Shown here: positions 16,775-25,689 of the stretch, one piece after another
Layout of the letters: the number at the start of each line of letters is the position of its first letter
Position numbering within the stretch: the stretch's first letter is position 1
Source: Alistipes sp. Marseille-P5061
GTDB lineage: Bacteria; Bacteroidota; Bacteroidia; Bacteroidales; Rikenellaceae
Assembly (NCBI RefSeq): GCF_900290115.1
Contig: NZ_LT985751.1
Coordinates: 1-35,957 of the forward strand
Direction of reading: 5' to 3'
DNA: 35,957 nt
Position numbers and translations under genes: made by a program
The notes under the pieces: generated by a model
Told to the model about the DNA's origin: nothing
The model's database searches: none
What the model saw: the letters and a program-made list of their open reading frames with translations, nothing else

Positions 16775-18232
16775 TTATAGAAGTTGTATTATTTTTAAGC
16801 AAGAAGTTACATATTGTCGTAATTCGTTATCATAAATTTGTTCTTCCATATATTTGGGATTGGAGTGATGATAAGTTTTACAATACTCATTGATGTCAGA
16901 TATAGTATCATATATTGATCCTTTTAATCTATGTAGTGGAGATTGGGAGTCGCATTTTCTTATATGATCTAAAAAGTTTCCTAACCATTCATTGTCTGTT
17001 ACTACATCGTAATATTTTAATCTAAAGATTCCTTCTATTACAGGTCTCATGCATCTAATTACATCCCGTCTTTCAATGTCTGATATGGCTCCCTTCTCAA
17101 GGTATTTTCTTAGCACATGTATATCTTTCGAAATACCAGTCATTGTTTCTAATTCTATATCATTTTTAATAAATCTACTGGAAGAATTACTCCAGACGAT
17201 TTTTAGATTAGTACAATCTGGAACTTTTCCACAAAAATCTTTCACGAAATTTAAATCATGGCTAAGTAAAAAAAATTGAGCGGATTTTTCTGCTAAACGA
17301 TTAAGAATCGATGTTGTAATGTTTCTTCGTCTTGTATCAAAAGATGATAATGGATCATCAAAAACAATAATTCGTTCGGCTATATCGGGAAGTAATTCAA
17401 TTCGAGCTAGGAAAAATGATAGTGCTAAAGAACTTTTATCACCTTCGCTTAAAGAATGTTTTAATGAAATGCTAGATGAATCAGTTCTTGCTTCGATGTC
17501 GTTGATTAGTAGATGGTATACTAACTGGCGGCCTTTTTTGTTTAATTTGACTAATTTTAAGTTAGGATTAAATTTGCTTAAATATTTATTTACGGCAGTT
17601 AAATATTTTTCTCCATATTGCTCAACGAGATTGTCAAGTTCTTTTTCTATGGTAAGTCGTTTTTTTAGCCATTGTTCTCGGACTAATCGAAGCCTGGCGA
17701 GTCTTAACTTTAGCTCGTTTTCAATTGGGGTTCTTTTATTTTTCTTTATATTTTCTTGTAGTGTTTTGATGCTGTTTCTAAGGTTCTGACAATGTTTTAT
17801 CGCTATTTTTAAGTTGGGCATCAGGTCCTTATTGCAGTATGGCAGAATTATATCGAAGAAACCAGTGGGGTTCTCATAATTCCCTAGGGAAATAATATAG
17901 GAATTGGATTCTGCGTAATATGTGTCGTAAACCTCTATTTTGTCTACATTATGATTCCATCGTCCATTGTTATATATAGTCGCCTTATGATTAATCATAA
18001 AGGAGATATTTATATTTTGAGAAGTTTGTAACGATTTCCTTTTGGACACATTTTCAATATCAACTTGAGATCCAGATAACGATTTTAAGATTTGGGTAAA
18101 AGTTGTTTTGCCGGATCCATTTTCTGCGTAGATGGTATTGATTTTACTGAATGTTCCATCCCAATAATTAGGACTTATGGTACAATTAATAAATCGTCCA
18201 CAGTTTTTAATATATAATAACTTGTCAATCAT
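16775..18232 (-). CDS. AAA_13-type ATPase with PrrC/RloC-like features, embedded in the type I RM locus
   Basis: 485 residues. ABC/SMC-like ATPase parts: Walker A AENGSGKTT (36-44), a coiled-coil-like helical middle (about 140-220), signature LSEGDKSSLALS (261-272), Walker B IIVFDDPLSSFD (288-299), and H-loop His325 in LLSHDLNF. The C-terminal domain has RPVIE (Arg396, Glu400) followed by His434 and HH at 455-456. PrrC and RloC anticodon nucleases use an Arg-x3-Glu...His triad behind just such an ATPase, and prrC lies between hsdS and hsdR, as this gene does. It lacks RloC's CxxC zinc hook and is slightly longer than PrrC. tRNA cleavage is therefore a hypothesis; another AAA_13 defence ATPase is possible. 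The gene is strongly AT-rich compared with hsdR and hsdM. Confidence 0.8.
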   Translation of the reverse strand: MIDKLLYIKNCGRFINCTISPNYWDGTFSKINTIYAENGSGKTTFTQILKSLSGSQVDIENVSKRKSLQTSQNINISFMINHKATIYNNGRWNHNVDKIEVYDTYYAESNSYIISLGNYENPTGFFDIILPYCNKDLMPNLKIAIKHCQNLRNSIKTLQENIKKNKRTPIENELKLRLARLRLVREQWLKKRLTIEKELDNLVEQYGEKYLTAVNKYLSKFNPNLKLVKLNKKGRQLVYHLLINDIEARTDSSSISLKHSLSEGDKSSLALSFFLARIELLPDIAERIIVFDDPLSSFDTRRRNITTSILNRLAEKSAQFFLLSHDLNFVKDFCGKVPDCTNLKIVWSNSSSRFIKNDIELETMTGISKDIHVLRKYLEKGAISDIERRDVIRCMRPVIEGIFRLKYYDVVTDNEWLGNFLDHIRKCDSQSPLHRLKGSIYDTISDINEYCKTYHHSNPKYMEEQIYDNELRQYVTSCLKIIQLL

Positions 18233-18248
18233 GATTTAAGGTGGATAG

Positions 18249-18596
18249 TTAGTATGTTTCTCTGATTTTTATTTCTCCGGCCATCAATTTGGGCAGCAGG
18301 GTGTCGCGCAGGGCGGAAAGGGTCTGATTTTCGTGTGTAAGAAAATTAATTTTATTAAAAAATGGCTCTATTATGGAGTGAAATGCCCTTAATGTAGTTC
18401 TTGGGGGTAATATTATTGGTAGATTTTTAAAATCAGTTTTATTAAATTTGGGTTGTGCGGAACCGCTTTTTATTCCTTGTATTAGAGATTGTCCTTGAAA
18501 CCATTTGAACCAAATATATAAATAATATAATATTTGGGATTCTTTAGGGCGTAACATAATAATGTTGTTACCCAAAGTCATTGGACGATCCTTGAG
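18249..18596 (-). pseudogene. hsdS: 3' part of hsdS, separated by the IS30 insertion
   Basis: 115 codons plus stop, reading LKDRPMTLGNN at its start: the end of the second target-recognition domain, then the conserved distal helix (about AFHSIIEPFFNKINFL) and the usual HsdS ending LRDTLLPKLMAGEIKI. It is in phase with the 5' part once the insertion is removed. The conserved end (18262-18330) is GC-rich, the recognition domain AT-rich. It lies 16 nt before the AAA ATPase start. An internal ATG at 18581 could allow separate translation, but no promoter is evident. Confidence 0.9.
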
Positions 18597-18714
18597 TTCA
18601 ACTTATAAATGCAACTTTTTGGGTGCGGATAATAAGCAATAAAAACATTTATTTTTCAGAGAGGAAAGAGAGACAATGTCCCCCTTTCTCTCACTCTGAA
18701 TGGATAAAGTTTGC

Positions 18715-18722
18715 TATCTTTG
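18715..18722 (+). promoter_or_regulatory. Promoter of the IS30 transposase
   Basis: TATCTTTG matches TAnnTTTG and ends 35 bp before the transposase ATG. No obvious -33 element. Confidence 0.45.
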
Positions 18723-18757
18723 CTTTAATTGTCCGTCCAAAGAAAAAAAAGTTGCAG

Positions 18758-19738
18758 ATGAGCAAACATATAACCGAGGAACAAAGGTATGCAATTTCTA
18801 TGATGTTGCAAATACCGATGAGCAAAAAAGCAATAGCGGAAGCTATCGGAGTAGATAAAAGCACTGTTTACAGGGAGATAAAGCGCAATTGCGACGCCCG
18901 AAGTGGTAGCTATAGCATGGAGCTTGCCCAGCGAAAAGCAGACAGGCGCAAGCAGCAAAAACATCGCAAGGAAGTGCTTACACCGGCAATGAGAAAACGG
19001 ATAATAAAGCTGTTGAAGAAAGGATTCAGCCCGGAGCAGATTGTCGGCAGGAGCCGCTTGGAGGGAATTGCGATGGTATCTCACGAAACGATATATCGCT
19101 GGATTTGGGAGGATAAGCGGCGGGGTGGCAAACTGCACAAATATCTTCGCAGACAAGGTCGCAGGTATGCCAAACGTGGTTCTAAAAATGCAGGGCGAGG
19201 ATTTATCCCAGGCAGGGTGGATATTGATGAGCGTCCCGAGATAGTGGAACTGAAGGAGAGATTTGGTGATTTAGAGATAGATACAATTATTGGTAAGAAC
19301 CACAAAGGTGCCATTCTTACCATTAACGACAGAGCAACAAGCAGGGTCTGGATACGCAAGTTGTCGGGAAAAGAAGCCATCCCGGTAGCTAAGATTGCAG
19401 TATGGGCACTGCGGAAAGTGAAAAACTTAATACACACAATTACGGCTGACAATGGAAAGGAGTTTGCAAAGCACGAGGAAATTGCGCAAAAATTGGAAAT
19501 AAAATTCTATTTTTGCAAACCATACCACTCATGGGAACGTGGTGCCAATGAAAACACCAACGGGCTTATCAGGCAGTATATCCCAAAGGGTAAGGACTTT
19601 AGTGAAGTAACCAACAAACAGATTAAGTGGATTGAAAATAAACTCAATAATCGACCTCGTAAAAGACTTGGATACCTCACGCCAAACGAAAAATTTAAAC
19701 AAATTATTAATCAGAATTCTGTTGCATTTGCAAGTTGA
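18758..19738 (+). CDS. IS30-family transposase
   Basis: 326 residues from the ATG at 18758 (MSKHITEEQRYAISMML), downstream of the promoter box. An N-terminal HTH (about 5-45, KKAIAEAIGVDKSTVYREIKRN) binds the ends; a second helical region surrounds FSPEQIVGRSRLEG. The DDE catalytic core shows DLEIDTIIG, TADNGKEF and ERGANENTNGLIRQY, in the order of IS30 enzymes. It appears intact and hence possibly active. Its C-terminus runs into the right inverted repeat. Confidence 0.96.
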   Translation: MSKHITEEQRYAISMMLQIPMSKKAIAEAIGVDKSTVYREIKRNCDARSGSYSMELAQRKADRRKQQKHRKEVLTPAMRKRIIKLLKKGFSPEQIVGRSRLEGIAMVSHETIYRWIWEDKRRGGKLHKYLRRQGRRYAKRGSKNAGRGFIPGRVDIDERPEIVELKERFGDLEIDTIIGKNHKGAILTINDRATSRVWIRKLSGKEAIPVAKIAVWALRKVKNLIHTITADNGKEFAKHEEIAQKLEIKFYFCKPYHSWERGANENTNGLIRQYIPKGKDFSEVTNKQIKWIENKLNNRPRKRLGYLTPNEKFKQIINQNSVAFAS

Positions 19739-19739
19739 A

Positions 19740-20663
19740 TTCAGCATCTAATTTAGGACATAAAAATACACTTCCTACATCGCCTACATTTGATATAATA
19801 ATTTCATTGCCAAATAGTGCTGATTTTGAGAGGAATTCATATGCATGTTTATTAACATATGTTTCAAATTTTTTATCTTTTAAGTCTACATTACGAATAA
19901 AATATGCGTAATCTTTTTCTTGGAGAATAGTTACATTGTCTTTTAGTGAGGCGAAACTTCCATTTGCAACAAAATCGGTGATTATCATGGGAATTTCACC
20001 TGTTTTTATTATCTGAAAATCATTAGGGATTTTTCCTAATTCGGAATCGACAAAGGGGCCGTCGCGGAAGGGTTCGAAATCCACAAACCACGACCGGAAG
20101 AGGGCCTGCGCCTGCGCCTCCAAATTCGCATTGATCCGCCGATTCAATTCGATTTTATCGAATAGTAAATCCATCAAGTGAATATATCGTGCTTGCTCCT
20201 TTTGGGAAGGTAGGCTAATAGATAGATTTAAAAATCTTTTCGTGTCGATTTTCCCTGCTCCAATACCTGTCGTTTCAAGCATGGAAGACAATAACTCTTT
20301 ATTACCGTACAACCAATAATATAAAAACTTAATGCTCGTAACGTCTTCTTGTTTAAGCACGATGTTTTTAACGTCTTGATTGTAGGCAACGTCAGATACT
20401 ACATAGCAGACAGGGATTCTATTGAATAAACCGCTTCCGCGAGTTAATAACAAAATGCTATCCTTTTTTGCAATCTTACTTCCTGCTTGTAGGCCTTCTT
20501 CCGTAATAAATAAATCGGATGTAGAGATAAAATCATCGTACATTGATTTTGCACTTATCCATGGAATAGAACCTCCCCAATAATCTGGATTTGATTTATC
20601 GGGTGTTCCGCCGGATTTTAGTTGTATTATATCCCCCAGCCGATATGTTTTCCATTCACTCAT
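19740..20663 (-). pseudogene. hsdS: 5' part of hsdS, type I specificity subunit
   Basis: 308 hsdS codons followed by 10 codons read into the insertion (stop at 19707). It holds the first target-recognition domain (about 1-150), the conserved central helix region (about 152-205: EQARYIHLMDLLFDKIELNRRINANLEAQ then LFRSWFVDFEPFRDGP) and part of the second recognition domain. The central region is GC-rich whereas both flanking domains are AT-rich, typical of exchanged recognition domains. It overlaps the upstream small membrane protein gene by 4 nt (ATGA). A truncated HsdS with one recognition domain plus the central helix can in some systems act as a dimer, so residual function is possible. Confidence 0.92.
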
Positions 20664-21145
20664 TTTTTGGGAAATCGATAAGATAAATCAAGATCAACTA
20701 TAGACAAATCGAAAAGATATTCTTGGGAATATGATTTACCGGATAAATCCATATAGGTATAGGACAAGGAAAGTTTGTGGCCTTTTATTTTATTCCACAT
20801 CGTCTCTGTGGAAATAATCAATTCTTTTCCTGAAGCCAAGAAAAAAGAACCAGTTTCTAATCTTTCCAATTTTTGTCTTAATGGATCACCACTTTGCTTT
20901 TGTTCAATCAGATATGGGTCAATTTTGATTTGGATATTTGTTGCTGGGTATGCTCCAGAATTAGTGAACTTATAGCAGACAATATTGTCTATTCCGCAAA
21001 TTTCAGCCAAAACTTTCGGTTTTGTAGCATCTTTCCGCAAAATATGATTTTGCCATCCCATATAGATATTGATGATGACGAGAATAAGTGTCAATAGAAC
21101 CGTAAAGGCTCCATTGTATTCATTGAGGAATTCGATAAAACACAT
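20660..21145 (-). CDS. Small membrane-anchored protein of unknown function between hsdM and hsdS
   Basis: 161 residues. One N-terminal transmembrane helix (about 12-31, AFTVLLTLILVIINIYMGW) precedes a basic stretch (HILRKDATKPK), so the soluble domain should face the cytoplasm. That domain has alternating hydrophobic residues resembling a small beta-sandwich (CYKFTNSGAYPATNIQIKI, LIISTETMWNKIKG). No known family is recognised. It starts 2 nt after the hsdM stop and its stop overlaps the hsdS ATG, so it is translationally coupled inside the RM operon. It is AT-rich, like the hsdS recognition domains. Confidence 0.8.
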   Translation of the reverse strand: MCFIEFLNEYNGAFTVLLTLILVIINIYMGWQNHILRKDATKPKVLAEICGIDNIVCYKFTNSGAYPATNIQIKIDPYLIEQKQSGDPLRQKLERLETGSFFLASGKELIISTETMWNKIKGHKLSLSYTYMDLSGKSYSQEYLFDLSIVDLDLSYRFPKK

Positions 21146-21147
21146 AT

Positions 21148-22680
21148 CTACTTCATTTTATACCCTATACTCTCCAACTGCCGGCGGATCTCCGCCTCCA
21201 GATCGTGCGACCGCGCGAACAAACCCGAAAGCTCGCCCGTCAGCCGCTCCATCTTCGCCGCGAAGGGTTCCGAATCCTCCGCCTGCGCCGCGATACCCAC
21301 ATACCGTCCCGGCGTCAGAATAAACTCCTGCGCCGCAATCTCCGCGGTCGTCGCCACGGCGCAGAAGCCCTGCTCCGCCTCCAGCCGTCCCTCGGCGTAG
21401 GCCCGGTAGGTGTCGGCGATGCGCTGGATGTCGCCCCGACGGGCCGGCTCCTCCGACTCGCAGTCAGTTAGCTCGCGCAGCTTGCGCGTGACCATCGTCC
21501 CGAGGTTGCGCGCGTCGATGAAGAGCGTATGGCCCGGCTGCGTCTTGGCCTTGTTGAAGAACCAGATTGAGACGGGAATCTGCGTCGTATAGAACAACTG
21601 CGGAGGCATGGCCACGATGCAGTCCACCAGGTCGGCCTCGACCAGCCGCCGCCGAATGTCGCCCTCGCCGCCGCTCTGGCTCGAGAGCGAACCGTTGGCC
21701 AGCACGACGCCCGCACGCCCCGTCGGGGCCAGATGGTGGATGATGTGCTGAATCCACGCGAAGTTGGCGTTGCCGTTGGGTGGGGTTCCGTACTTCCAGC
21801 GCACGTCGTCGGCGAGTTTGTCGGCGCCCCAGTCGCTGAGGTTGAAGGGTGGATTGGCCAGCACGAAGTCGGCCTTGAGCGTCGGGTGGCAGTCGTGGAA
21901 GAAGGTGTCGGCGTTGTATTGCCCCAGGTCGGCCTCGATGCCCCGGATGGCGAGGTTCATCTGCGCCATCTTCCACGTCGTGGGGTTCGAATCCTGGCCG
22001 TAAACCGAGATGTTGTTGATGTTGCCCGCGTGGCTCTCGATGAAGCGTGCCGACTGCACGAACATCCCGCCCGAACCGCAGCAGGGGTCGTAGACACGCC
22101 CCCGGAAGGGTTGAAGCACCTGCACGAGGGTTTTGACCACGCACGCCGGGGTGTAGAATTCGCCGGCCAGCTTGCCCTCGGCCTCGGCGAAGCGCGAAAG
22201 ACAGTATTCGTAGGTGCGGCCGAGGATGTCCTTCGAGTCGCCGTGCTGGTGCATGCGGATGTTGGTGAAGAGGTCGACGACCTCGCCCAGACGCCGTTTG
22301 TCGAGCTCGGGCCGTGCGAAGTTCTTCGGCAAGATGTCCTTCAGACGCCGGTTTTCACGTTCGATGGCCCGCATGGCGTTGTCGATGGCGGTGCCGATTT
22401 CGGGGGTGTGGGCCTGTGCGGCGATGGTCTCCCAGCGCGCCTCGGCGGGGACGTAGAAGATGTTCTCGGCGGTGTATTCGTCCTTGTCCTCCTCGAAGCC
22501 CTCGCCCTCGTCGACGAGCTGTCGGTATTTGGTCTCGAACTTGTCGGAAATGTATTTCAGGAAGATCAGCCCCAGCACGACGGACTTGTATTCCGACGCG
22601 TCGATATTGCCGCGCATCTTGTCCGCTGCGCGCCAGATCTCCTTCTCGAAGCCGATATCGGCCGTATTCATGGTTGCCAT
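21148..22680 (-). CDS. hsdM: Type I restriction-modification methyltransferase subunit HsdM
   Basis: 510 residues. An N-terminal helical domain (about 1-160) is followed by the N6-adenine methyltransferase fold with SAM-binding DPCCGSGG (198-205) and catalytic NPPF (276-279). It methylates host DNA at the site chosen by HsdS. It is the first gene of the RM operon, GC-rich and intact. A TATCTTTA box on the minus strand at 22707-22714 (one mismatch) is a possible promoter. The ATG at 22680 is used here; the one three codons later, beginning MNTADIGFEKE, is equally plausible. Confidence 0.96.
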   Translation of the reverse strand: MATMNTADIGFEKEIWRAADKMRGNIDASEYKSVVLGLIFLKYISDKFETKYRQLVDEGEGFEEDKDEYTAENIFYVPAEARWETIAAQAHTPEIGTAIDNAMRAIERENRRLKDILPKNFARPELDKRRLGEVVDLFTNIRMHQHGDSKDILGRTYEYCLSRFAEAEGKLAGEFYTPACVVKTLVQVLQPFRGRVYDPCCGSGGMFVQSARFIESHAGNINNISVYGQDSNPTTWKMAQMNLAIRGIEADLGQYNADTFFHDCHPTLKADFVLANPPFNLSDWGADKLADDVRWKYGTPPNGNANFAWIQHIIHHLAPTGRAGVVLANGSLSSQSGGEGDIRRRLVEADLVDCIVAMPPQLFYTTQIPVSIWFFNKAKTQPGHTLFIDARNLGTMVTRKLRELTDCESEEPARRGDIQRIADTYRAYAEGRLEAEQGFCAVATTAEIAAQEFILTPGRYVGIAAQAEDSEPFAAKMERLTGELSGLFARSHDLEAEIRRQLESIGYKMK

Positions 22681-22793
22681 AGGTAATTGGAAAAGAATAT
22701 TTCAAGTAAAGATAGCGGTTTTTCGGGAAAGTCCGTGCAATTTTTCATACAAAAACGGTGCGGCGGGGCAGGTGTATGAACGTACAGATCAAT

Positions 22794-22819
22794 AATAAGC
22801 CCAGGATTTCGGGCTTATT
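22794..22819 (-). terminator. Hairpin terminator at the end of abiH
   Basis: AATAAGCCC (22794-22802) and GGGCTTATT (22811-22819) form a 9-bp stem with an 8-nt loop. The abiH stop codon is inside it. The following TTATT is only a weak T-run, so termination may be partial. Confidence 0.55.
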
Positions 22820-24173
22820 CGACCAATGGTACCAGCGGAGAAGACAATGTCTTGTTCACGACGATGTCCCGCATTTCGGATTTGTCGTTGAAGTTTCGGG
22901 AGATATTCCGAATCAGATTGCTGTAGTCGTCGGTGCCATCTTTCCTTTGATGGTAGAATGCTTTTATTGAGAAACAGTTGCGATGTTCGAACAGTTTATG
23001 GAGGAGCGTCCGGTCCGAATTCCCGCAGGAATGCCCCATGATGAAGATCTGGTAGGGTTGGGACTCGATAAAGTCCAGCATTGCTCGATAGTTCCCGGTT
23101 TCGAAGTATCGCATGGACTTGATGTTCTCGAGAAATTCGTTGTCCTGCAGGTTCTCAATGTTACGATAATCGTCGTCCAATTCATCTCCATATCCGAAAA
23201 TAATGGGATTGTCCGGATTGTTCAACTCTCCGTGAATATGGATTACTTCACAATTTTTGTCGGCATATAGCTGTTCGGCGGTTCGGGTATAATTGAAGTT
23301 TAGGATCAGTGTTTTTTCCGGCGTGAAATGCGTCTTTGTAAAGTTGCTGTTCTTATCCTCCATGTTTTTCCAGATATAATGTCGGACCTTGTCTTCCCTT
23401 GATTGGCAGAACAAATACTTTGAGTCGGTTTTTTCGTCTTCGGAGATGACATCCTTCCTGTTGAGAGAAACGATATGGCTCATAATGGATTCCAGCAGCA
23501 TCTGGTATTTTGAACAAGCTACCTCGGCCAACTGGACCTGGCTGTGAAAAGCTTCTTGTATGGACGGGTGTTTTGTGATTTGGGCTGATGCCGTAATTTC
23601 CGTTAGATATTGTTCGAGTAGGTTTTTGATAGCTTCGAACTCCAGATTCAATTGTTTGGCCGAGGTGTTGCTTGAGATCCGTCTCATCTGCTTGCTGATC
23701 GTTTGCTTCAGAACTGGATCGTTTGCAGTATACGAGTCGGTCGACAGGATCTCTTTCAATTTGTTGTAATATTCATTCTCAATATCCACCCAGTTTTTCA
23801 ACGAATAGAGTTCTGACAGGTGCTTCAGAAACTGATTCTTGAATTTTAAGGAGCATGATCCTTGGATGGTATCGTCTTGGTTTATTCCGTTTATGAATTC
23901 GCATATGTCGGCATATGCGTTGTCTGCTAACCTGGATTCGAAAGAAAAGCGCTCTCCATGCCCCTTTTCCCGAAAGACCTGAAATGAAATCAGGTCATCT
24001 TCATATGGGTCTGGCATATTGATCTGTCCGAAGTGTTCGGCCATCCAACGGTCGTAAGGCCTGAATATCTTGTAAGATACAGTTTCCCAATAATGGTTGA
24101 TAAAATCGGTGTATCCTGTGGGTAGCTGGTGGGCCTTGTCAAAACCATTGCCGATAATGATGACTCTATTCAT
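22815..24173 (-). CDS. abiH: AbiH-family abortive phage infection protein
   Basis: 452 residues. The N-terminus has the nucleotide-binding-like IIIGNGFDKAHQLPTGYTDF (about 5-24) typical of AbiH; later come LILNFNYTRTAEQLY and EVIHIHGELNNPDNPIIFGYG, the conserved C-terminal blocks. AbiH proteins limit phage spread by a mechanism not worked out. It lies directly upstream of the hsdM operon on the same strand and downstream of the relaxase, with a mostly AT-rich 90-bp gap in front of its start. No signal peptide or membrane helix is seen. Confidence 0.9.
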   Translation of the reverse strand: MNRVIIIGNGFDKAHQLPTGYTDFINHYWETVSYKIFRPYDRWMAEHFGQINMPDPYEDDLISFQVFREKGHGERFSFESRLADNAYADICEFINGINQDDTIQGSCSLKFKNQFLKHLSELYSLKNWVDIENEYYNKLKEILSTDSYTANDPVLKQTISKQMRRISSNTSAKQLNLEFEAIKNLLEQYLTEITASAQITKHPSIQEAFHSQVQLAEVACSKYQMLLESIMSHIVSLNRKDVISEDEKTDSKYLFCQSREDKVRHYIWKNMEDKNSNFTKTHFTPEKTLILNFNYTRTAEQLYADKNCEVIHIHGELNNPDNPIIFGYGDELDDDYRNIENLQDNEFLENIKSMRYFETGNYRAMLDFIESQPYQIFIMGHSCGNSDRTLLHKLFEHRNCFSIKAFYHQRKDGTDDYSNLIRNISRNFNDKSEMRDIVVNKTLSSPLVPLVE

Positions 24174-24264
24174 GCGTTTTATATTGATATGATTTTATCT
24201 ATAAAATTAGGATAAAAAATGGATAGATGTTTTGTTTTACTACACAATTTGCAGAGGGATTGCT

Positions 24265-25689
24265 TTACCGCTTGATGGTGTGTCGCCGGATGACGGGGCG
24301 TTCGGGGCGGACGGGGTAGCCCAGGCGGGTCATGAGCTCCACGTACCGTTGGCGGAACCAGGCGTGTGCGGGCTGGCGGTCGATGAGCAGCTGGAAGCCT
24401 CCGGGGCCGTTCGGGTCGCGTTGCAGGCGGATCTCGGTATTCGAGACGTCGAAGCGGCGCGAATACTCTCGCGTATAGAGTTCGCCCGATACATAGAGGG
24501 GTTTCATGGCGATGATCTCGCGGGCGCCCGACTCCGGGATTCCCATGTCGCGGCAGTATTCGCCCCAGCTGAGGAGCGTCTGCGTGTCGGGCAGCCAGTG
24601 TTCGATGCGGTCGAGCTTTGCCTGCAGCTGCTGTTCGGCCTGCTCATGTCGGGCCTTCTCCTCGCGATTGGCACGGTTCAGCGACCCGATCTGTTCGTGC
24701 AGGGCGGCGTTTTCCGCGTTGAGTCGGTCGATCTCCTGCTGCTGCCGCTTGACGCGCGAGGTGCCGATCATCGCTCCGATCTCCTCGACGATATTCGACC
24801 CGACCTCCGCCGCGGCGTTTTTCAACCTGGCACCCTTCAGCTCGCCCTTCACGCTCTTCAACTCGGCCTCGGTGCGGTTCAGCTCGGCGCTCTTCTGCGC
24901 CTGGAGCGTGGCGGTCTGTTCATACTCGGTGCGCACCTGCCGCTCCTGTTGTTTGAGCTGCTCGACAGCCTTCCGCTTCTGCTCTTCGAGACGGAGCAGC
25001 GCGTCGATGTTCTCCTGCAGATCCTGCTGCTGGGCGATGGCCTGGCGATAGAACTCCTGCGTGGTGACGTGACGCGCCTCCGAACCGTCGATGCCGCGCT
25101 CCAGCCCGTATTTGGACATCGCCGCGGCATAGCTGTCCTGATACTGCTTGAGGCGGACGCGCGACATGACGTCGTCGGCGCAGAGGCGGGGCCGGGCGGC
25201 GGATTTCGGGCGGTAGTGCCGTTTGCCGGGTGTTTCGGATACAACAGCGCGGGCCTTACGGCGCTCGCCCGTGACGATGGGCACCACGGCGGCGTGGATA
25301 TGCGGGGTCGATTCGTCGCGGTGTACAACGGCCGAGACGACGTTCTCCGCCCCGAAGGTTTCGCGCAGCCAGGCGAGGTTGTCGGCGCACCACTCCGGAA
25401 GCCGCCCCTCCTCTTCGATGCGCTTCATCGCGTCGTGCGAACCGGTCAGCATGACGCGGATCACCCGCACCTGGTTGGTCCCGATCTTACGTGTGAGACC
25501 GGCGTGTTCGAGGCGGTAGTTGATCGCCTCCGTACGGTCGGCCACCTCCTCGGGAAACTCGACGATCTCCTCGTTGAGGCAGGTGCGTTCGGGTGAGGCG
25601 TTGGTAGGTATCTTCGTGCGGGCGATGTGGGCGGTCATGGCCGCCTCGTTGCCCGGGGCTTTGTCGAGATGCAGGACGGCATATCCCAT
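24265..25689 (-). CDS. mobV: MobV-family relaxase (plasmid recombination/mobilization protein)
   Basis: 474 residues. The N-terminal relaxase domain (about 1-210) begins MGYAVLHLDKAPGN and carries the metal-binding motif HRDESTPHIHAAVVP (His123, His130, His132). A long coiled coil follows (about 220-345), then a C-terminal region of unknown fold. Relaxases nick the origin of transfer and lead the strand into the recipient; with no conjugation genes here it must use a helper element. The hairpin-rich spacer just upstream is the likely oriT. Confidence 0.93.
   Translation of the reverse strand: MGYAVLHLDKAPGNEAAMTAHIARTKIPTNASPERTCLNEEIVEFPEEVADRTEAINYRLEHAGLTRKIGTNQVRVIRVMLTGSHDAMKRIEEEGRLPEWCADNLAWLRETFGAENVVSAVVHRDESTPHIHAAVVPIVTGERRKARAVVSETPGKRHYRPKSAARPRLCADDVMSRVRLKQYQDSYAAAMSKYGLERGIDGSEARHVTTQEFYRQAIAQQQDLQENIDALLRLEEQKRKAVEQLKQQERQVRTEYEQTATLQAQKSAELNRTEAELKSVKGELKGARLKNAAAEVGSNIVEEIGAMIGTSRVKRQQQEIDRLNAENAALHEQIGSLNRANREEKARHEQAEQQLQAKLDRIEHWLPDTQTLLSWGEYCRDMGIPESGAREIIAMKPLYVSGELYTREYSRRFDVSNTEIRLQRDPNGPGGFQLLIDRQPAHAWFRQRYVELMTRLGYPVRPERPVIRRHTIKR

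Larger units (their letters stand above)
18597..19739 (+). mobile_element. IS30-family insertion sequence in hsdS
   Basis: 1143 bp with terminal inverted repeats TTCAACTTATAAATGCAAC (18597-18615) and its near-complement at 19721-19739 (17 of 19 positions). It contains one transposase with its own promoter, transcribed against hsdS. TTC is present both at 18597-18599 and just outside the right end (19740-19742), compatible with a 3-bp target duplication (IS4351-like members make 3 bp), but because the inverted repeat itself starts with TTC the exact edge is ambiguous. Excision of 1143 bp restores the hsdS frame. Confidence 0.93.

Noticed and set aside
14028..16835. Very long open frame on the plus strand opposite hsdR
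   Set aside because: It is the complement of a GC-rich gene with strong motifs; its translation is His/Arg/Gln/Val-rich with no domain, as expected for a shadow frame.
18249..18581. Independent small gene with similarity to HsdS ends
   Set aside because: It joins in frame with the hsdS 5' part once the IS30 element is removed, so it is the split 3' end, not a separate gene.
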